64,000 nucleotides of DNA from Peribacillus muralis. GTDB lineage: Bacteria; Bacillota; Bacilli; Bacillales; DSM-1321. The notes beneath the pieces are model-generated. The model was not told where the DNA came from. It did not search any database and worked only from the letters and a program-made list of their open reading frames with translations. Positions within the stretch are counted from its first letter, which is position 1. Each line of letters opens with the position of its first letter. Shown here piece by piece: positions 8,733-17,398 of the stretch. The position numbers and the translations under genes were made by a program. The DNA lies in contig NZ_LMBV01000018.1 in assembly GCF_001439925.1 (NCBI RefSeq), forward strand, positions 1 through 64,000. The letters are read 5' to 3'.

Positions 8733-9659
8733 ATGCATATCGAACAATTGGAATATATCGTAAAAGTTGCTGAAACAGGATCTATTTCTAAAGCAGCACA
8801 AAACCTACATGTTTCCCAATCCGGAATCAGTCAATCAATTACTAAATTGGAAGATGAGTTGGGCGTTAAAATATTTAATCGCTACCGACGCCTTGGTGCA
8901 GTTCCAACAAATGAAGGAAAAACATTAATTAAAAAGGCATATAAGGTCTTAATGAGACTTCAAGATTTTAAAGAAGAAGCCCAATCTTATAACACTGTAG
9001 TTTCCGGAAATTTAAAATTATCCTCTATCCCTGGCTTTATGCTGTTCTTGTTAGAACCACTATCTTCTTTTAAAAACGCTTATCCAAATGTGAATATTGA
9101 AATCTCAGAAAAAGGCACTCAGCATATTATTGAACATGTCCAAAATAATCAGATTGACATTGGCCTAATCACGATTTACGAAGATTTATTAAATAAAACA
9201 GAAGATTTAATATTTGATGTAATACTTGAAGGCAAGATGAAGGTATACGTCGGCAAAACATCTCCTCTAGCGTTACACAAATCTATAACTCCTCAACAAT
9301 TGATGACTCAAACCGTTATTCTTTATAACGGTGATTATGTAAAACAATTTGCAAATAATTTAATTAATAAATTTGGACCTTTGAATATTTTATTCACCTC
9401 CGATAATACAGAAGTAATTAAAAAAGCTATTATTGAAGGAATAGGAATTAGCTTCGGGCCTGACTTTTCTCTAAACCATGATCCTTATGTTTTAAACGGC
9501 GACATAGTTCCTATCCAAATAATAAAGTATGAACAGGTAGATATAGGTGTAGGATGGGTACGCTCAGCGGAAAATCATTTTTCAATCAACACAAAGAAAT
9601 TTTTAGAACTTTTTAAATTCCACTCTCGAATGCTAACCCATTTAACTCATAATGATTAA
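8733..9659 (+). CDS. LysR-family transcriptional regulator
   Basis: A 308-residue LysR protein: winged helix-turn-helix at about 1-60 (with GSISKAAQNLHVSQSGISQS) and a substrate-binding effector domain at about 90-300. AAAGGAG precedes the ATG. It is divergent from the acyl-CoA ligase that heads the putative alkyl-sulfate operon, so it is the obvious candidate regulator. A LysR protein, SdsB, controls sdsA in Pseudomonas, which is a parallel by family only. The ligand is unknown. No strong terminator follows. Confidence 0.92.
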   Translation: MHIEQLEYIVKVAETGSISKAAQNLHVSQSGISQSITKLEDELGVKIFNRYRRLGAVPTNEGKTLIKKAYKVLMRLQDFKEEAQSYNTVVSGNLKLSSIPGFMLFLLEPLSSFKNAYPNVNIEISEKGTQHIIEHVQNNQIDIGLITIYEDLLNKTEDLIFDVILEGKMKVYVGKTSPLALHKSITPQQLMTQTVILYNGDYVKQFANNLINKFGPLNILFTSDNTEVIKKAIIEGIGISFGPDFSLNHDPYVLNGDIVPIQIIKYEQVDIGVGWVRSAENHFSINTKKFLELFKFHSRMLTHLTHND

Positions 9660-9864
9660 TGTGAAAATGGACTGAGCCTTAAATTAAATCATAAACAAAC
9701 ACCACTTTTTCTTCTTTTATAAAGTGATGTACCATTCTATTAAATTCTTTATCCTCTCAAATCTACACAATGTAATTCCAACAAGGTGAAGTTTAGAAAT
9801 TATACAAAAGTCTGGTCTACTTTGTATTCCGTCTTTATGAATATATATAAACAGCAAAAAAGCC

Positions 9865-9898
9865 AGAGCCTTTCTACTTTTCATTGTAGCAAGGCTCT
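9865..9898 (-). terminator. Intrinsic terminator
   Basis: AGAGCCTT pairs with AAGGCTCT, extended by CTAC/GTAG in the loop. On the minus strand six T follow after GGC. It immediately follows the pseudogene at 9899-10200. Confidence 0.75.
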
Positions 9899-10200
9899 TT
9901 AAAGTTGTTTCCTTTTCATCAATAAAATGGTAGGATTTTCTCTAACTTGATAAATACTGTATTTGTTTTTTGTGATAAGTAAATCTTCTCCAATAATATT
10001 CTCAAATTTTATATTCATTATGTATCCTTTTTCTTTATCCAACTCTAAATAAAACATCTTAGTTTTTGGATCTAAACAATGTATTACTGTATACTCCCAA
10101 TCAACCCCCTCTTCACATACAATAAACTTTTACGGGAAACAAACACCATTGCAGTGTGTATCTTGTTTTCAAACACCCAAAAATCATTGTAAGGACTTAA
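9899..10200 (-). pseudogene. Frameshifted hypothetical gene
   Basis: Two minus-strand frames join into one protein-like reading. The upstream part starts LSPYNDFWVFENKIHTAMVF; a shift near 10115-10130 leads into a second frame that includes EEGVDWEYTVIHCLDPKTK and ends with ILLMKRKQL before TAA at 9899-9901. A terminator follows at once. There is no start codon and a stop precedes 10200. The family is not recognised. It looks like a small intracellular protein gene that has decayed. The stretch 10201-10720 holds no gene I can support. Confidence 0.5.
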
Positions 10201-10722
10201 CTAAAATGTGTCCATGAAACTATACTAACTCCACTTTTTTAGTTAATTTAGAGTGGAAATTTTGATCAATATTTTAGACACAAAAAAACGTATTCATGCT
10301 AGCTTCTACTTAATTTGCCGTTTACCACAAACCAGCTAACGCTTACGTTAGTGAAATGAGTCTTGGCGTATCTTTACTAAATGGTTCACTCCCCATCAAT
10401 TACACCTACCAGTAAAAAACGAATAATAACATTTTCTTTCTCAATTTTCATAGGAATATTATACACTAAAATAATACCATGCTGGGCCAACCAGTCCTCT
10501 AGCTGCATTAGAAAAGGCGCTCATTTTTGATGTAACCCAATTATAGTTGCTACGTTTTAGATTCTTCCTAATTCCAATATGTATATAACAGAAAGAACCC
10601 TTACGTTTATGGTAACGACAGGATTTCATCATGAAATTCTTGTACATAGAGTAGTAAACGGCATCCATATGTCTGAATTCAATAATTTTGAATGCGCCAT
10701 TCGATTTTTTAAAAACGAGTTA

Positions 10723-10746
10723 AAAACCTTGATATATCAAGGTTTT
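10723..10746. terminator. Perfect 24-bp palindrome, terminator-like
   Basis: AAAACC at the left and GGTTTT at the right enclose CTTGATATATCAAG, a perfect palindrome with an A-tract and T-tract built in, so it may stop transcription in both directions. It lies 105 bases before the XRE gene. Confidence 0.5.
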
Positions 10747-10850
10747 CCTGTGTGTAACTCATAGGTTGCGCCGTAATGCGCTTAATACTATCTTTACTTT
10801 ACAGTAGTTAGCTCACCATACTAGGAATGAAGAAAGGAAATGAACCATTC

Positions 10851-11303
10851 ATGATACTTAGCGAGAGATTGAAACAAGAACGAGAAAAAAGAAATTGGTC
10901 ACAAAATGATCTTGCGGAGAAGATTCATGTAAGTCGGCAATCTGTATCAAAATGGGAGACAGGCAAAAATTATCCGAGCATTGAAGTAATCATTCATTTG
11001 AGTGACTTATTTCATATTACGATTGATGAATTATTAAGGAGTGACGAGGAATTGAAAGAAAAAATAATACGAGATAGCAAGCAATTGGCATTTCCGAAAA
11101 GAAAAGTGTTTTTTGATAGTGTATTTTTACTTGGATCATTTTTATTAGTATCTAAACTCATTATTTTGGGTCTTAACAAATTTGCTGGCACAGACATTAC
11201 AATATTAGAAGGTATGCCGGCTGTATCAAATTTCCTACCATTGGCATTGATGCTTATCGGTGGTATTGGTTCAGATTACTTGAAAGATAAATATGCACCT
11301 TAA
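10851..11303 (+). CDS. Membrane-anchored XRE-family regulator
   Basis: A protein of 150 residues with an N-terminal helix-turn-helix of the Xre/Cro type (residues 3-57; WSQNDLAEKIHVSRQSVSKW) and two hydrophobic C-terminal segments (about 88-107 and 122-140), as in small membrane-bound Xre regulators. An ATG 24 bases further upstream is in frame, but the ribosome site AAAGGA at 10833-10838 suits the start used here. It stands alone among decayed sequence, so its target is not indicated. Confidence 0.85.
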   Translation: MILSERLKQEREKRNWSQNDLAEKIHVSRQSVSKWETGKNYPSIEVIIHLSDLFHITIDELLRSDEELKEKIIRDSKQLAFPKRKVFFDSVFLLGSFLLVSKLIILGLNKFAGTDITILEGMPAVSNFLPLALMLIGGIGSDYLKDKYAP

Positions 11304-11531
11304 ATTGAGAATGCATCTTTCTCAACTCTTATGTATATAAGCTGAGAAACATAACTGGTTCACATACGATACTGAATATCCACAAATGCAATCATGTTAG
11401 GTTATTGTCTCTTTTGTAGATGCCCGACTAATGACTTGTTTATAAACGTTTTTATGTCGCCAAGTTTACACTTAGCAACATAAATTTAAAAAAGTGTGAT
11501 ACATCGGCAAATTGCAATTGGTTGAAAATGG

Positions 11532-11660
11532 TACCTGCAGTGCAATGAAACGGTCTAGGTACAAATCATCAAAACTATAGACAATGTAAATCCTTTCTTT
11601 TTTTCACGAAGAGTGGAATGGAACGGAAGGTGCGAAACTCCTGCGGGAAATGCGCTTCTA
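11532..11660. repeat. Dispersed repeat fragments
   Basis: Contains the module CTGCAGTGCAATGAAACGGT (11535 onward) and the module GTGGAATGGAACGGAAGG (about 11610) followed by CTCCTGCGGGAAATGCG. Both recur at 55.3-55.9 kb. Together they resemble the Bacillaceae intergenic repeats with opposing GC-rich arms. No coding content. Confidence 0.6.
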
Positions 11661-11779
11661 CGTCATAAAAATTGCCCTTTTTACACTCAATTGGGACCGT
11701 TTCTCGTCATTTTTTTGCGTTACTCTCGAATTCGGCCTTGTTTCTCCGTATAATTACTGCTTTTTTTCACCATTTCGGA

Positions 11780-11884
11780 GCGTTACTCGCAAATTTAACC
11801 ACTTTATTCGTGAATTTCGTGCTTTTATTCGTGAATTTATCGACTTTATTCGTGAGTTTCGTGCTTTTATTCGTGAATTTAGAC
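11780..11884. repeat. 21-bp tandem repeat, five units
   Basis: Units with core TTATTCGTGAATTT at exact 21-bp spacing (11780, 11801, 11822, 11843, 11864). The first unit reads TTACTCGCAAATTT. A related array with TTACTCGCGAGTTT cores is at 55478-55660. Open frames across it (11650-12019, both strands) are by-products of the repeat. The rest of 11304-12104 holds no gene I can support. Confidence 0.75.
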
Positions 11885-12104
11885 TTTGCCTCGAATTTGA
11901 AGAGAAATCTCATAGCATTCGTACTTTTTAGATGCTTTTTGTACCGTTTCTCACCAACAACATGTGGACCATCCGGATACCATCTTCGTTTTAATACAAA
12001 GTGCAATGGAACGGGATAAGTTCAGATTCTACAACTGTAGGCAATCGCTGGATTCATCCGAAATTAAGCTTACTATCACCCGTTAATTAAAAAGCTATAA
12101 AAAT

Positions 12105-12137
12105 AGTGCCAACTTCTTTTTAAAAGAAATTGGCACT
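12105..12137 (-). terminator. Intrinsic terminator
   Basis: AGTGCCAA pairs with TTGGCACT, continued by a TTCTTTT/AAAAGAA inner stem. On the minus strand ATTTTTAT follows. It ends the small zinc-finger gene at 12156. Confidence 0.75.
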
Positions 12138-12155
12138 TCGTTTATTCGCTATACG

Positions 12156-12365
12156 TCATCGTGCTTCTTTAGGCGGTTGGCACACGTCACATTTACGCTG
12201 GTTATTATTTTTAAATTTCTTAAATGTTTTTTCAAAGTTGCTGCCACATGTACATTTGAATAGTAACTTTTGAGAAAAACCGTGATATTCCGTCGTTAGC
12301 AACTTACTTTCCGAATTTTTCTCAACAAATTCATTAATTTTATCAATCGTCCATTGTTTGTTCAT
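12156..12365 (-). CDS. Small zinc-finger protein
   Basis: A 69-codon frame with paired cysteines: CTCG at the centre and CDVC near the C-terminus, together a likely treble-clef or zinc-ribbon site, after a basic and helical N-terminus (MNKQWTIDKINEFVEKNSES). The start shown has GGGGGTG seven bases upstream; a longer frame begins at 12416 without a ribosome site. A terminator follows at 12105-12137. Similar domains occur in phage and HNH-associated proteins. Function unknown. Confidence 0.6.
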   Translation of the reverse strand: MNKQWTIDKINEFVEKNSESKLLTTEYHGFSQKLLFKCTCGSNFEKTFKKFKNNNQRKCDVCQPPKEAR

Positions 12366-12585
12366 TCTCTTACACCCCCATATTTTATGCGGAGGCTTTT
12401 GTTGGCATCCGTTCAATTATAAGTAATTATCCTAAGTGAACCATTATAACATGAGATGAGGCTTAATTAATAGCTGTAATCTATATTAGTGCTTAATGTG
12501 GCTTGAGTGACTAATAAAATCGTTGTTCCATGGATTCCAACTCTCCCAATAAGTTGAACGAACTATAGAAATGTAACGCAAAAAA

Positions 12586-12607
12586 GCGATTCTAATTAAA
12601 GAATCGC
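12586..12607 (-). terminator. Intrinsic terminator
   Basis: GCGATTC pairs with GAATCGC over an 8-nt loop; six T follow on the minus strand. It ends the isochorismatase-family gene. Confidence 0.8.
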
Positions 12608-12634
12608 GCCGGTTTGCAAATAAAAGCGTATTCC

Positions 12635-13189
12635 CTATTGAGGGTGGATTTCACTTTGCATCCAATCAAGTTCTGTTGATTTTTCCAAACGTATCTCTGC
12701 GCTTGGGCTCCCAAAGTTCTTTAATGTTTCATGGACATGTTCGATAATGCGGGGAGCGGACAAGTGAATTGCATCATTCGTGGTATGGGCGTCCGTGATA
12801 AGCGTAACATCATAGTCTAAATCAAAAGCTCCTCGACATGTAGAGTCAACACAGTATTCCGTCTGTGCGCCACAAATATAGAGCTGCGTTATGCCTTGCT
12901 TGTCGAGGGTTTGTTTTAATGGAGTATGGCTAAATGAATTCGGTACGATTTTGGAGATGGTCATCTCTTGATGAATTGGCTTCTCAAGCCTTGGGTGAAG
13001 CTGCCAACCAGGTTCTCCCTTTTTCATTGGACCTTCTGGGGATTCGTGTTGGATATAGATGATCGGTATTTGCTGCCCTCTTGCACGATGAATTAAATGG
13101 TTGATGTTGTTAATTACCTTATCGCGTTTATAGCTTTCCTCAACGACGGCCGTTTGCACATCAATGATCACTAATGCTTTCTTAACCAC
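12635..13189 (-). CDS. Isochorismatase-family cysteine hydrolase
   Basis: About 184 residues with the isochorismatase-like fold. The catalytic Asp is in ALVIIDVQ near the N-terminus and the nucleophile cysteine in ICGAQTEYCVDSTCRGAF. Such enzymes hydrolyse amides or related bonds (nicotinamidase, N-carbamoylsarcosine amidase); this member's substrate cannot be told. I choose the GTG at 13189 because GGAGGT lies inside the longer frame from ATG 13213, correctly spaced for the GTG. It stands alone with its own terminator. Confidence 0.88.
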   Translation of the reverse strand: MVKKALVIIDVQTAVVEESYKRDKVINNINHLIHRARGQQIPIIYIQHESPEGPMKKGEPGWQLHPRLEKPIHQEMTISKIVPNSFSHTPLKQTLDKQGITQLYICGAQTEYCVDSTCRGAFDLDYDVTLITDAHTTNDAIHLSAPRIIEHVHETLKNFGSPSAEIRLEKSTELDWMQSEIHPQ

Positions 13190-13426
13190 CCGTAAAACAC
13201 CTCCAATTTTCACTCATTTTAATCATAACAAAACTCTGACTTTTTATATACATGAACAAAAATATATTGATTTTCATGTATATCCAGCAAAAGGGCGTAA
13301 GATTTTGGTTCGGAAGCAAGCCTTTAAATGAATCCATATTATTATAATTTTATTGGTGTGGCTTCATTTTTTCAATTTGAGGAGCGGAACTTGGGGAACC
13401 AAAGATTAAGAGGACAAAAAAACACG

Positions 13427-13467
13427 AAAAGATGAGCCAGGGAATGTTTTTACTGGTTCATCTTTTT
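13427..13467. terminator. Bidirectional terminator
   Basis: AAAAGATGA-g-CCAG pairs with CTGG-tt-CATCTTTT across a 12-nt loop, with T-runs possible on both strands. It is about 140 bases past the GerA-family gene. The remaining 13214-13605 holds no gene I can support. Confidence 0.55.
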
Positions 13468-13605
13468 AAATATTTTCCTGTCACATCTTTTATTACTCTA
13501 TTTATGATGACTAAACTTGTATTTGAATTTTGAATATTGAAAGCTGCTCTGTTTATTCTTTCTCATGGAGCTAAAGCACTCATTAGTTTAAGTCAGGCAA
13601 TTCGA

Positions 13606-15057
13606 TTAATTATTATCATCTGGATAACTATGTTTGCTGTTAAATGATTTTTCTAAATCCCCCCTATATAGAGAGTCTTTGATTTCTTTAAATCTAAAAG
13701 GAATGAGAGGAGATAGATATGGGACTCCAATAGATCTTAAACCAACCATATGTATTAATAAAAATGTAGATCCGATAATAATCCCGGAGTAACCGAAGAA
13801 ATAAGCAAGTATAATCATTAGATATCTTAGTGTACTGAATGCTGCTGTAAGTCCTGAATTGCCAAACAGAGTCCCTGTAATAAAGGTTAACCCGATAATA
13901 ATAAGACCTACAGGATGGATCAGGTTTGCTGTAATTGCTGTTTCACCAATTAATATTGGTCCAATTAGTGCAATTAAGATAACCATATTTTTAGGTATTC
14001 TGTTACATGCATCTAAAACGATACGAAATAAAATGATAAGGATTATTACTTCCCATAGTGTTGGTAAAAGTTCGTTTTTTGTTACTAAAGATTCGTAAAC
14101 CTTATTTGATAGACGGTCACTTCCATACTTATCAAGTGCAACATAAATACCAGGAAGGAATATTGTTGTTAAAAATGCCAAAAGACGTATTATTCTAATG
14201 GAAAACCTTCCATAATTGGTAGTATACTCATCCGGCGCTTGTAAAAAATCCGTGAACATGGATGGAAAGATCATTATTTGTGGATTACCATCCACCATCA
14301 ATACTACACGTCCTTCCAAAATTCCGGAAGCTGCTACATCAGGTCGTTCTGAATTCAAAGTTAAAGGAAAGAATGTTTGTTTACCCTCGACTATTTCTTG
14401 AACCACTCTTCCTTGCATGATATATTTAACATCGACTTTTTCCAATCGTTTTGTTACTTCTTTTAATATGCCATTGTCTACAGTTTCATGAAGGAAAAGA
14501 AGATATACATCCGTTTTAGCTATAGACCCGAAATTCATCTTTTCTACGCAAAATTGTTCTGATTTAATAATTCCCCTTAACACGTTTAAATTGGTTTGGG
14601 CGTTTTCCGAAAAGCCAAAAACCATTCCATTAGGCGTTCTTTCTCCAGAAGACTCTTCCAGTGCCCTCTCTTTCCATTTGGCAGTATCTGCAATGATAAC
14701 TTCTAAAAACCCATCAAATATCAAAACGGTTTTACCTTGAATTATTGCATCAAGTACATCTTGATATGAATTGGTGATTTTAATACTCGCTGTGGAAAGT
14801 ATACTATTGGCTACGTTATTTATTAATTCCTTATTGATTAAAGGTTTATTTATGTTAAAGGTCTCTATAATTCGAAGTATTACTGAATTCTGAAGGTAGT
14901 CCGTATCAACCAAACCATCTAAATAAACAGCATTCAACTTCAAAATTTTATTGGTTCCAAATTTAATTTCTCTAATACTTAAATCAGAAGTATTGTTAAA
15001 ATCCATTTTTATATTGTTAATATTATTCTCTAAATCCTCCTGCAAAGTATTGTACAT
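13606..15057 (-). CDS. GerA-family spore germination protein, A-type subunit
   Basis: A 483-residue protein matching the A subunit of Ger nutrient receptors: a soluble N-terminal domain (about 1-270, with DGLVDTDYLQNS and VLIFDGFLEVIIADTAKW), then a membrane domain (about 290-460, with PDEYTTNYGRFSIRIIRLLA and PPLIPFR-like PLIPFRFKE near the end). These subunits sit in the inner spore membrane and sense germinants with B and C partners. No B or C gene is adjacent: the next genes are unrelated fragments and an isochorismatase. Either it works with partners encoded elsewhere or it is a remnant of a receptor operon, although its own frame is intact. Confidence 0.88.
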   Translation of the reverse strand: MYNTLQEDLENNINNIKMDFNNTSDLSIREIKFGTNKILKLNAVYLDGLVDTDYLQNSVILRIIETFNINKPLINKELINNVANSILSTASIKITNSYQDVLDAIIQGKTVLIFDGFLEVIIADTAKWKERALEESSGERTPNGMVFGFSENAQTNLNVLRGIIKSEQFCVEKMNFGSIAKTDVYLLFLHETVDNGILKEVTKRLEKVDVKYIMQGRVVQEIVEGKQTFFPLTLNSERPDVAASGILEGRVVLMVDGNPQIMIFPSMFTDFLQAPDEYTTNYGRFSIRIIRLLAFLTTIFLPGIYVALDKYGSDRLSNKVYESLVTKNELLPTLWEVIILIILFRIVLDACNRIPKNMVILIALIGPILIGETAITANLIHPVGLIIIGLTFITGTLFGNSGLTAAFSTLRYLMIILAYFFGYSGIIIGSTFLLIHMVGLRSIGVPYLSPLIPFRFKEIKDSLYRGDLEKSFNSKHSYPDDNN

Positions 15058-15144
15058 TGTTCAACCTACCACCTAAAATATTTTATGCTTTTAGTATGTT
15101 CATAAAAACAAGAATGTATTTAAAGATTGTTCTACTAACATGCC

Positions 15145-15196
15145 CCGTTAGTTCCATACGAAAAAACGTGCCTAACGGTCACGTTTTTTCGTATGG
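15145..15196 (-). terminator. Long-stem terminator with an alternative stem
   Basis: Perfect 17-bp arms at 15154-15170 and 15180-15196 (CCATACGAAAAAACGTG) around a 9-nt loop, with the T-tract inside the stem. CCGTTAG (15145-15151) can pair instead with CTAACGG (15172-15178), which would overlap the main stem. It follows the peptidoglycan-binding fragment. Confidence 0.65.
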
Positions 15197-15220
15197 AGGA
15201 AATACCTTTACTTCTATATT

Positions 15221-15688
15221 TTAATTCGTATACAAGCGATATTGGTCGCTTAATGTATCTCCATTACCATAAAGATAGGCTATAGAGCCGGATGCATAGG
15301 AAGAATCGTCGTACTTCCATTTAATTCTGAGCCCCATGTTCCCCCCTGCTCCATAGGTGTTCTTGCCATTCTTCTTAATATAATGAGAGAAGCTGTCCCA
15401 TGTCCGGGGTCCTACGACGCCATCGACTTTCAGGTTGTTTTCTTTTTGATACTTCTTTACGCCCTCCTCGGTTTTCAGCCCGAATATTCCATCAACGTCA
15501 ACGACCGCTGAATCAGTATGAAACCTCATCACATTCAGGACATACTGCATATTTCTGACCTCCACCCCAAGAGTGTACTTACGCAAAATAGAATTTTTGC
15601 CCCAGCTATCAGGATGGTGATATCCTCCGTGTTTTGAAGCGTCTGAAAAGCATTCCTTACAAATACAACGGAAGCAGGAGAATTGATC
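15221..15688 (-). pseudogene. Peptidoglycan-binding domain protein, N-terminally truncated
   Basis: The frame is open from 15688 to 15221 but has no ATG in its first third. It begins DQFSCFRCICKECFSD and continues through HHPDSWGKNSILRKYTLGVE into a PG_binding_1 repeat (VDGIFGLKTEEGVKKYQKEN, VDGVVGPRTW), ending with an aromatic tail. A TTG at 15586 or an ATG at about 15550 with GGAGGT seven bases upstream could start translation, but the ATG would cut into the repeat. A cell-wall enzyme that has lost its catalytic N-terminus is the simplest reading. Confidence 0.55.
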
Positions 15689-15855
15689 TCAGCAAAATTT
15701 CATTGGAAAATGGTTGGACCAACGCTTCTTTCCTTCCCTTTACACGCTCCCTCGATATCCACGAATAGTATTACAATCCTGATGGTCATAATAAAAGCAA
15801 TCTCGTAGAAAGAAAACATCATTGCCCAATTGTTTCACTGAAAGGAGGAAAAAAT

Positions 15856-17049
15856 ATTCCTGATCAAAGAGTAAATAAGGGATTGATTGTGTTTGGGACA
15901 ATTCTCATCCAAATAGGTCTGGGTACGATCTACACCTGGAGCTTATTCAATCAGCCTTTAGCAGATAAGTTCGGCTGGAAACTCAGTTCAGTGGCCATCA
16001 CCTTTTCCATAACAAGCTTCGCATTGGCAGTGGCAACCCTCTTTGCCGGGAGACTTCAGGAAAAATGGGGACTGCGTTCGCTGATAGCTTTAGCGGGAAT
16101 CGTGCTTGGAGCTGGATTGATCGCCAGTTCATTCGTTTCGTCATTATTGGTTTTATACGTCACTGCAGGGGTTATTGTCGGCTTCGCAGATGGCTTGGCC
16201 TACATTACTTCATTGTCCAACCTAATAAAGTGGTTTCCTGAGCGCAAGGGATTGATTTCTGGAATTTCCGTTTCGGCTTACGGTATGGGAAGTCTGTTAT
16301 TTAAATACATCAACACATGGTTATTAGATCATGTCGGTGCTTCACAGACTTTTATGTATTGGGGAATTATTGTAATGGCCATGGTGCTGATTGGATCGCG
16401 TTTTGTACGGGAGGCACCGGAGCCAGCTGGAATTGATGCGTCCTCTCTTTCAAACTCGAATAATTATACAGTCAAGGAAATGATGCGGACCAAAGAGGTA
16501 TATCTATTGTTTGTCATGTTTTTTACCGCATGCATGAGCGGTCTTTATTTAATCAGCATCGCCAAGGATGTGGGAGTCCAATTAGCTGGATTGGATGCGG
16601 ACACTGCCGCGAATGCCGTAGCCATGATTGCCATTTTCAACACGATCGGACGTCTGATTTTGGGAGCCCTTTCGGATAAAATCAGCCGGATGAAGGTGAT
16701 TGCCTTCAGTTTCCTGGTCACCGCTGCAGCCGTTCTTGTATTGACCCTGGGGAATATCAGCTTCGGTCTCTTTTTTACCTGTGTAGCGGGCATCGCCTTT
16801 TGCTTTGGCGGGAATATCACCGTCTTCCCCGCAATTGTTGGTGATTTTTTCGGTTTAAAAAATCACAACAAAAATTATAGCATTGTATATCAAGGTTTCG
16901 GCCTTGGTGCTCTTTCTGGCTCATTTATTGCTGCCATCATCAATGGATTTAGGCCTACATTCATGATCATAGCCGTATTATGCATCGCGTCATTCATCAT
17001 CGCTCTCAGAGTGAAGCCGCCAAATGCTCGTGAGGAAAAACCTTTATAA
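15856..17049 (+). CDS. MFS transporter, oxalate/formate antiporter-like (OFA)
   Basis: A 12-segment MFS protein of about 397 residues. It has GTIYTWSLFNQPLADKFGW near the N-terminus, a pattern typical of the OFA group that exchanges small carboxylates. No ATG lies near the expected start. A perfect GGAGG at 15844-15848 is seven bases before ATT (15856), in frame and followed by PDQRVNKGLIVFG; the first conventional initiator, TTG, is at 15883 with no ribosome site. I therefore place the start at the ATT, a rare initiation codon, or the gene has lost its ATG by one base. Substrate unknown. Confidence 0.82.
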   Translation: MPDQRVNKGLIVFGTILIQIGLGTIYTWSLFNQPLADKFGWKLSSVAITFSITSFALAVATLFAGRLQEKWGLRSLIALAGIVLGAGLIASSFVSSLLVLYVTAGVIVGFADGLAYITSLSNLIKWFPERKGLISGISVSAYGMGSLLFKYINTWLLDHVGASQTFMYWGIIVMAMVLIGSRFVREAPEPAGIDASSLSNSNNYTVKEMMRTKEVYLLFVMFFTACMSGLYLISIAKDVGVQLAGLDADTAANAVAMIAIFNTIGRLILGALSDKISRMKVIAFSFLVTAAAVLVLTLGNISFGLFFTCVAGIAFCFGGNITVFPAIVGDFFGLKNHNKNYSIVYQGFGLGALSGSFIAAIINGFRPTFMIIAVLCIASFIIALRVKPPNAREEKPL

Positions 17050-17099
17050 CATTTTCATCTCTCCATTAAGCATGTATATCACCATCGAGGAAGAAAAGA

Positions 17100-17363
17100 A
17101 TGAAGCAAACAATCGCAGATTTATTAATTGAATCATTATTGCAAGCAGGGGTTCCTAAGAAAGCAGCCGGTACTGCAGCAGGATTGACTGGCTTGTTTGG
17201 ATATTTAGGTGGATCTGTAGCAGCTAACGCGATGATGGGATATGTAGTGGACTATGCAGGTTGGAATGCAGGCTTTACATTAATAACCGTTTCCTGTGTT
17301 CTGGCAGTAGTCGTATTTGCTATTACCTGGAATGTTCGTGGACAAGAAGTTGTAAAAGGTTAA
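17100..17363 (+). pseudogene. C-terminal fragment of a sugar-phosphate/glycerol-3-phosphate MFS transporter
   Basis: An 87-codon frame that matches only the last two or three membrane segments of the GlpT/UhpT-type family: [20 protein letters not shown], then a segment after [11 protein letters not shown]. Full-length members have about 440-460 residues. The start codon is preceded by GAGGAAG, so it might be translated, but a transporter this short would not be functional. The upstream two thirds of the gene are absent, replaced by the OFA-type gene 50 bases away. Confidence 0.75.
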
Positions 17364-17371
17364 TACATGCA

Positions 17372-17398
17372 GGGCTATGGTGATTGGCGCCATAGCCC
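17372..17398 (+). terminator. Terminator-like hairpin
   Basis: GGGCTATGG pairs with CCATAGCCC over a 9-nt loop; the T-tract is poor (TATTAGTTATG). It follows the truncated transporter gene. Confidence 0.5.

Noticed and set aside
10203-10290. Possible short inverted-repeat element (TGTGTC ends)
   Set aside because: Only six bases match between the ends and no target duplication is seen.
11650-12019. Open frames of 79-115 codons on both strands
   Set aside because: They run across the 21-bp repeat array, whose period is a multiple of three; the repeated peptides (FIREF, KFTNKSTK) are by-products and no ribosome site precedes them.
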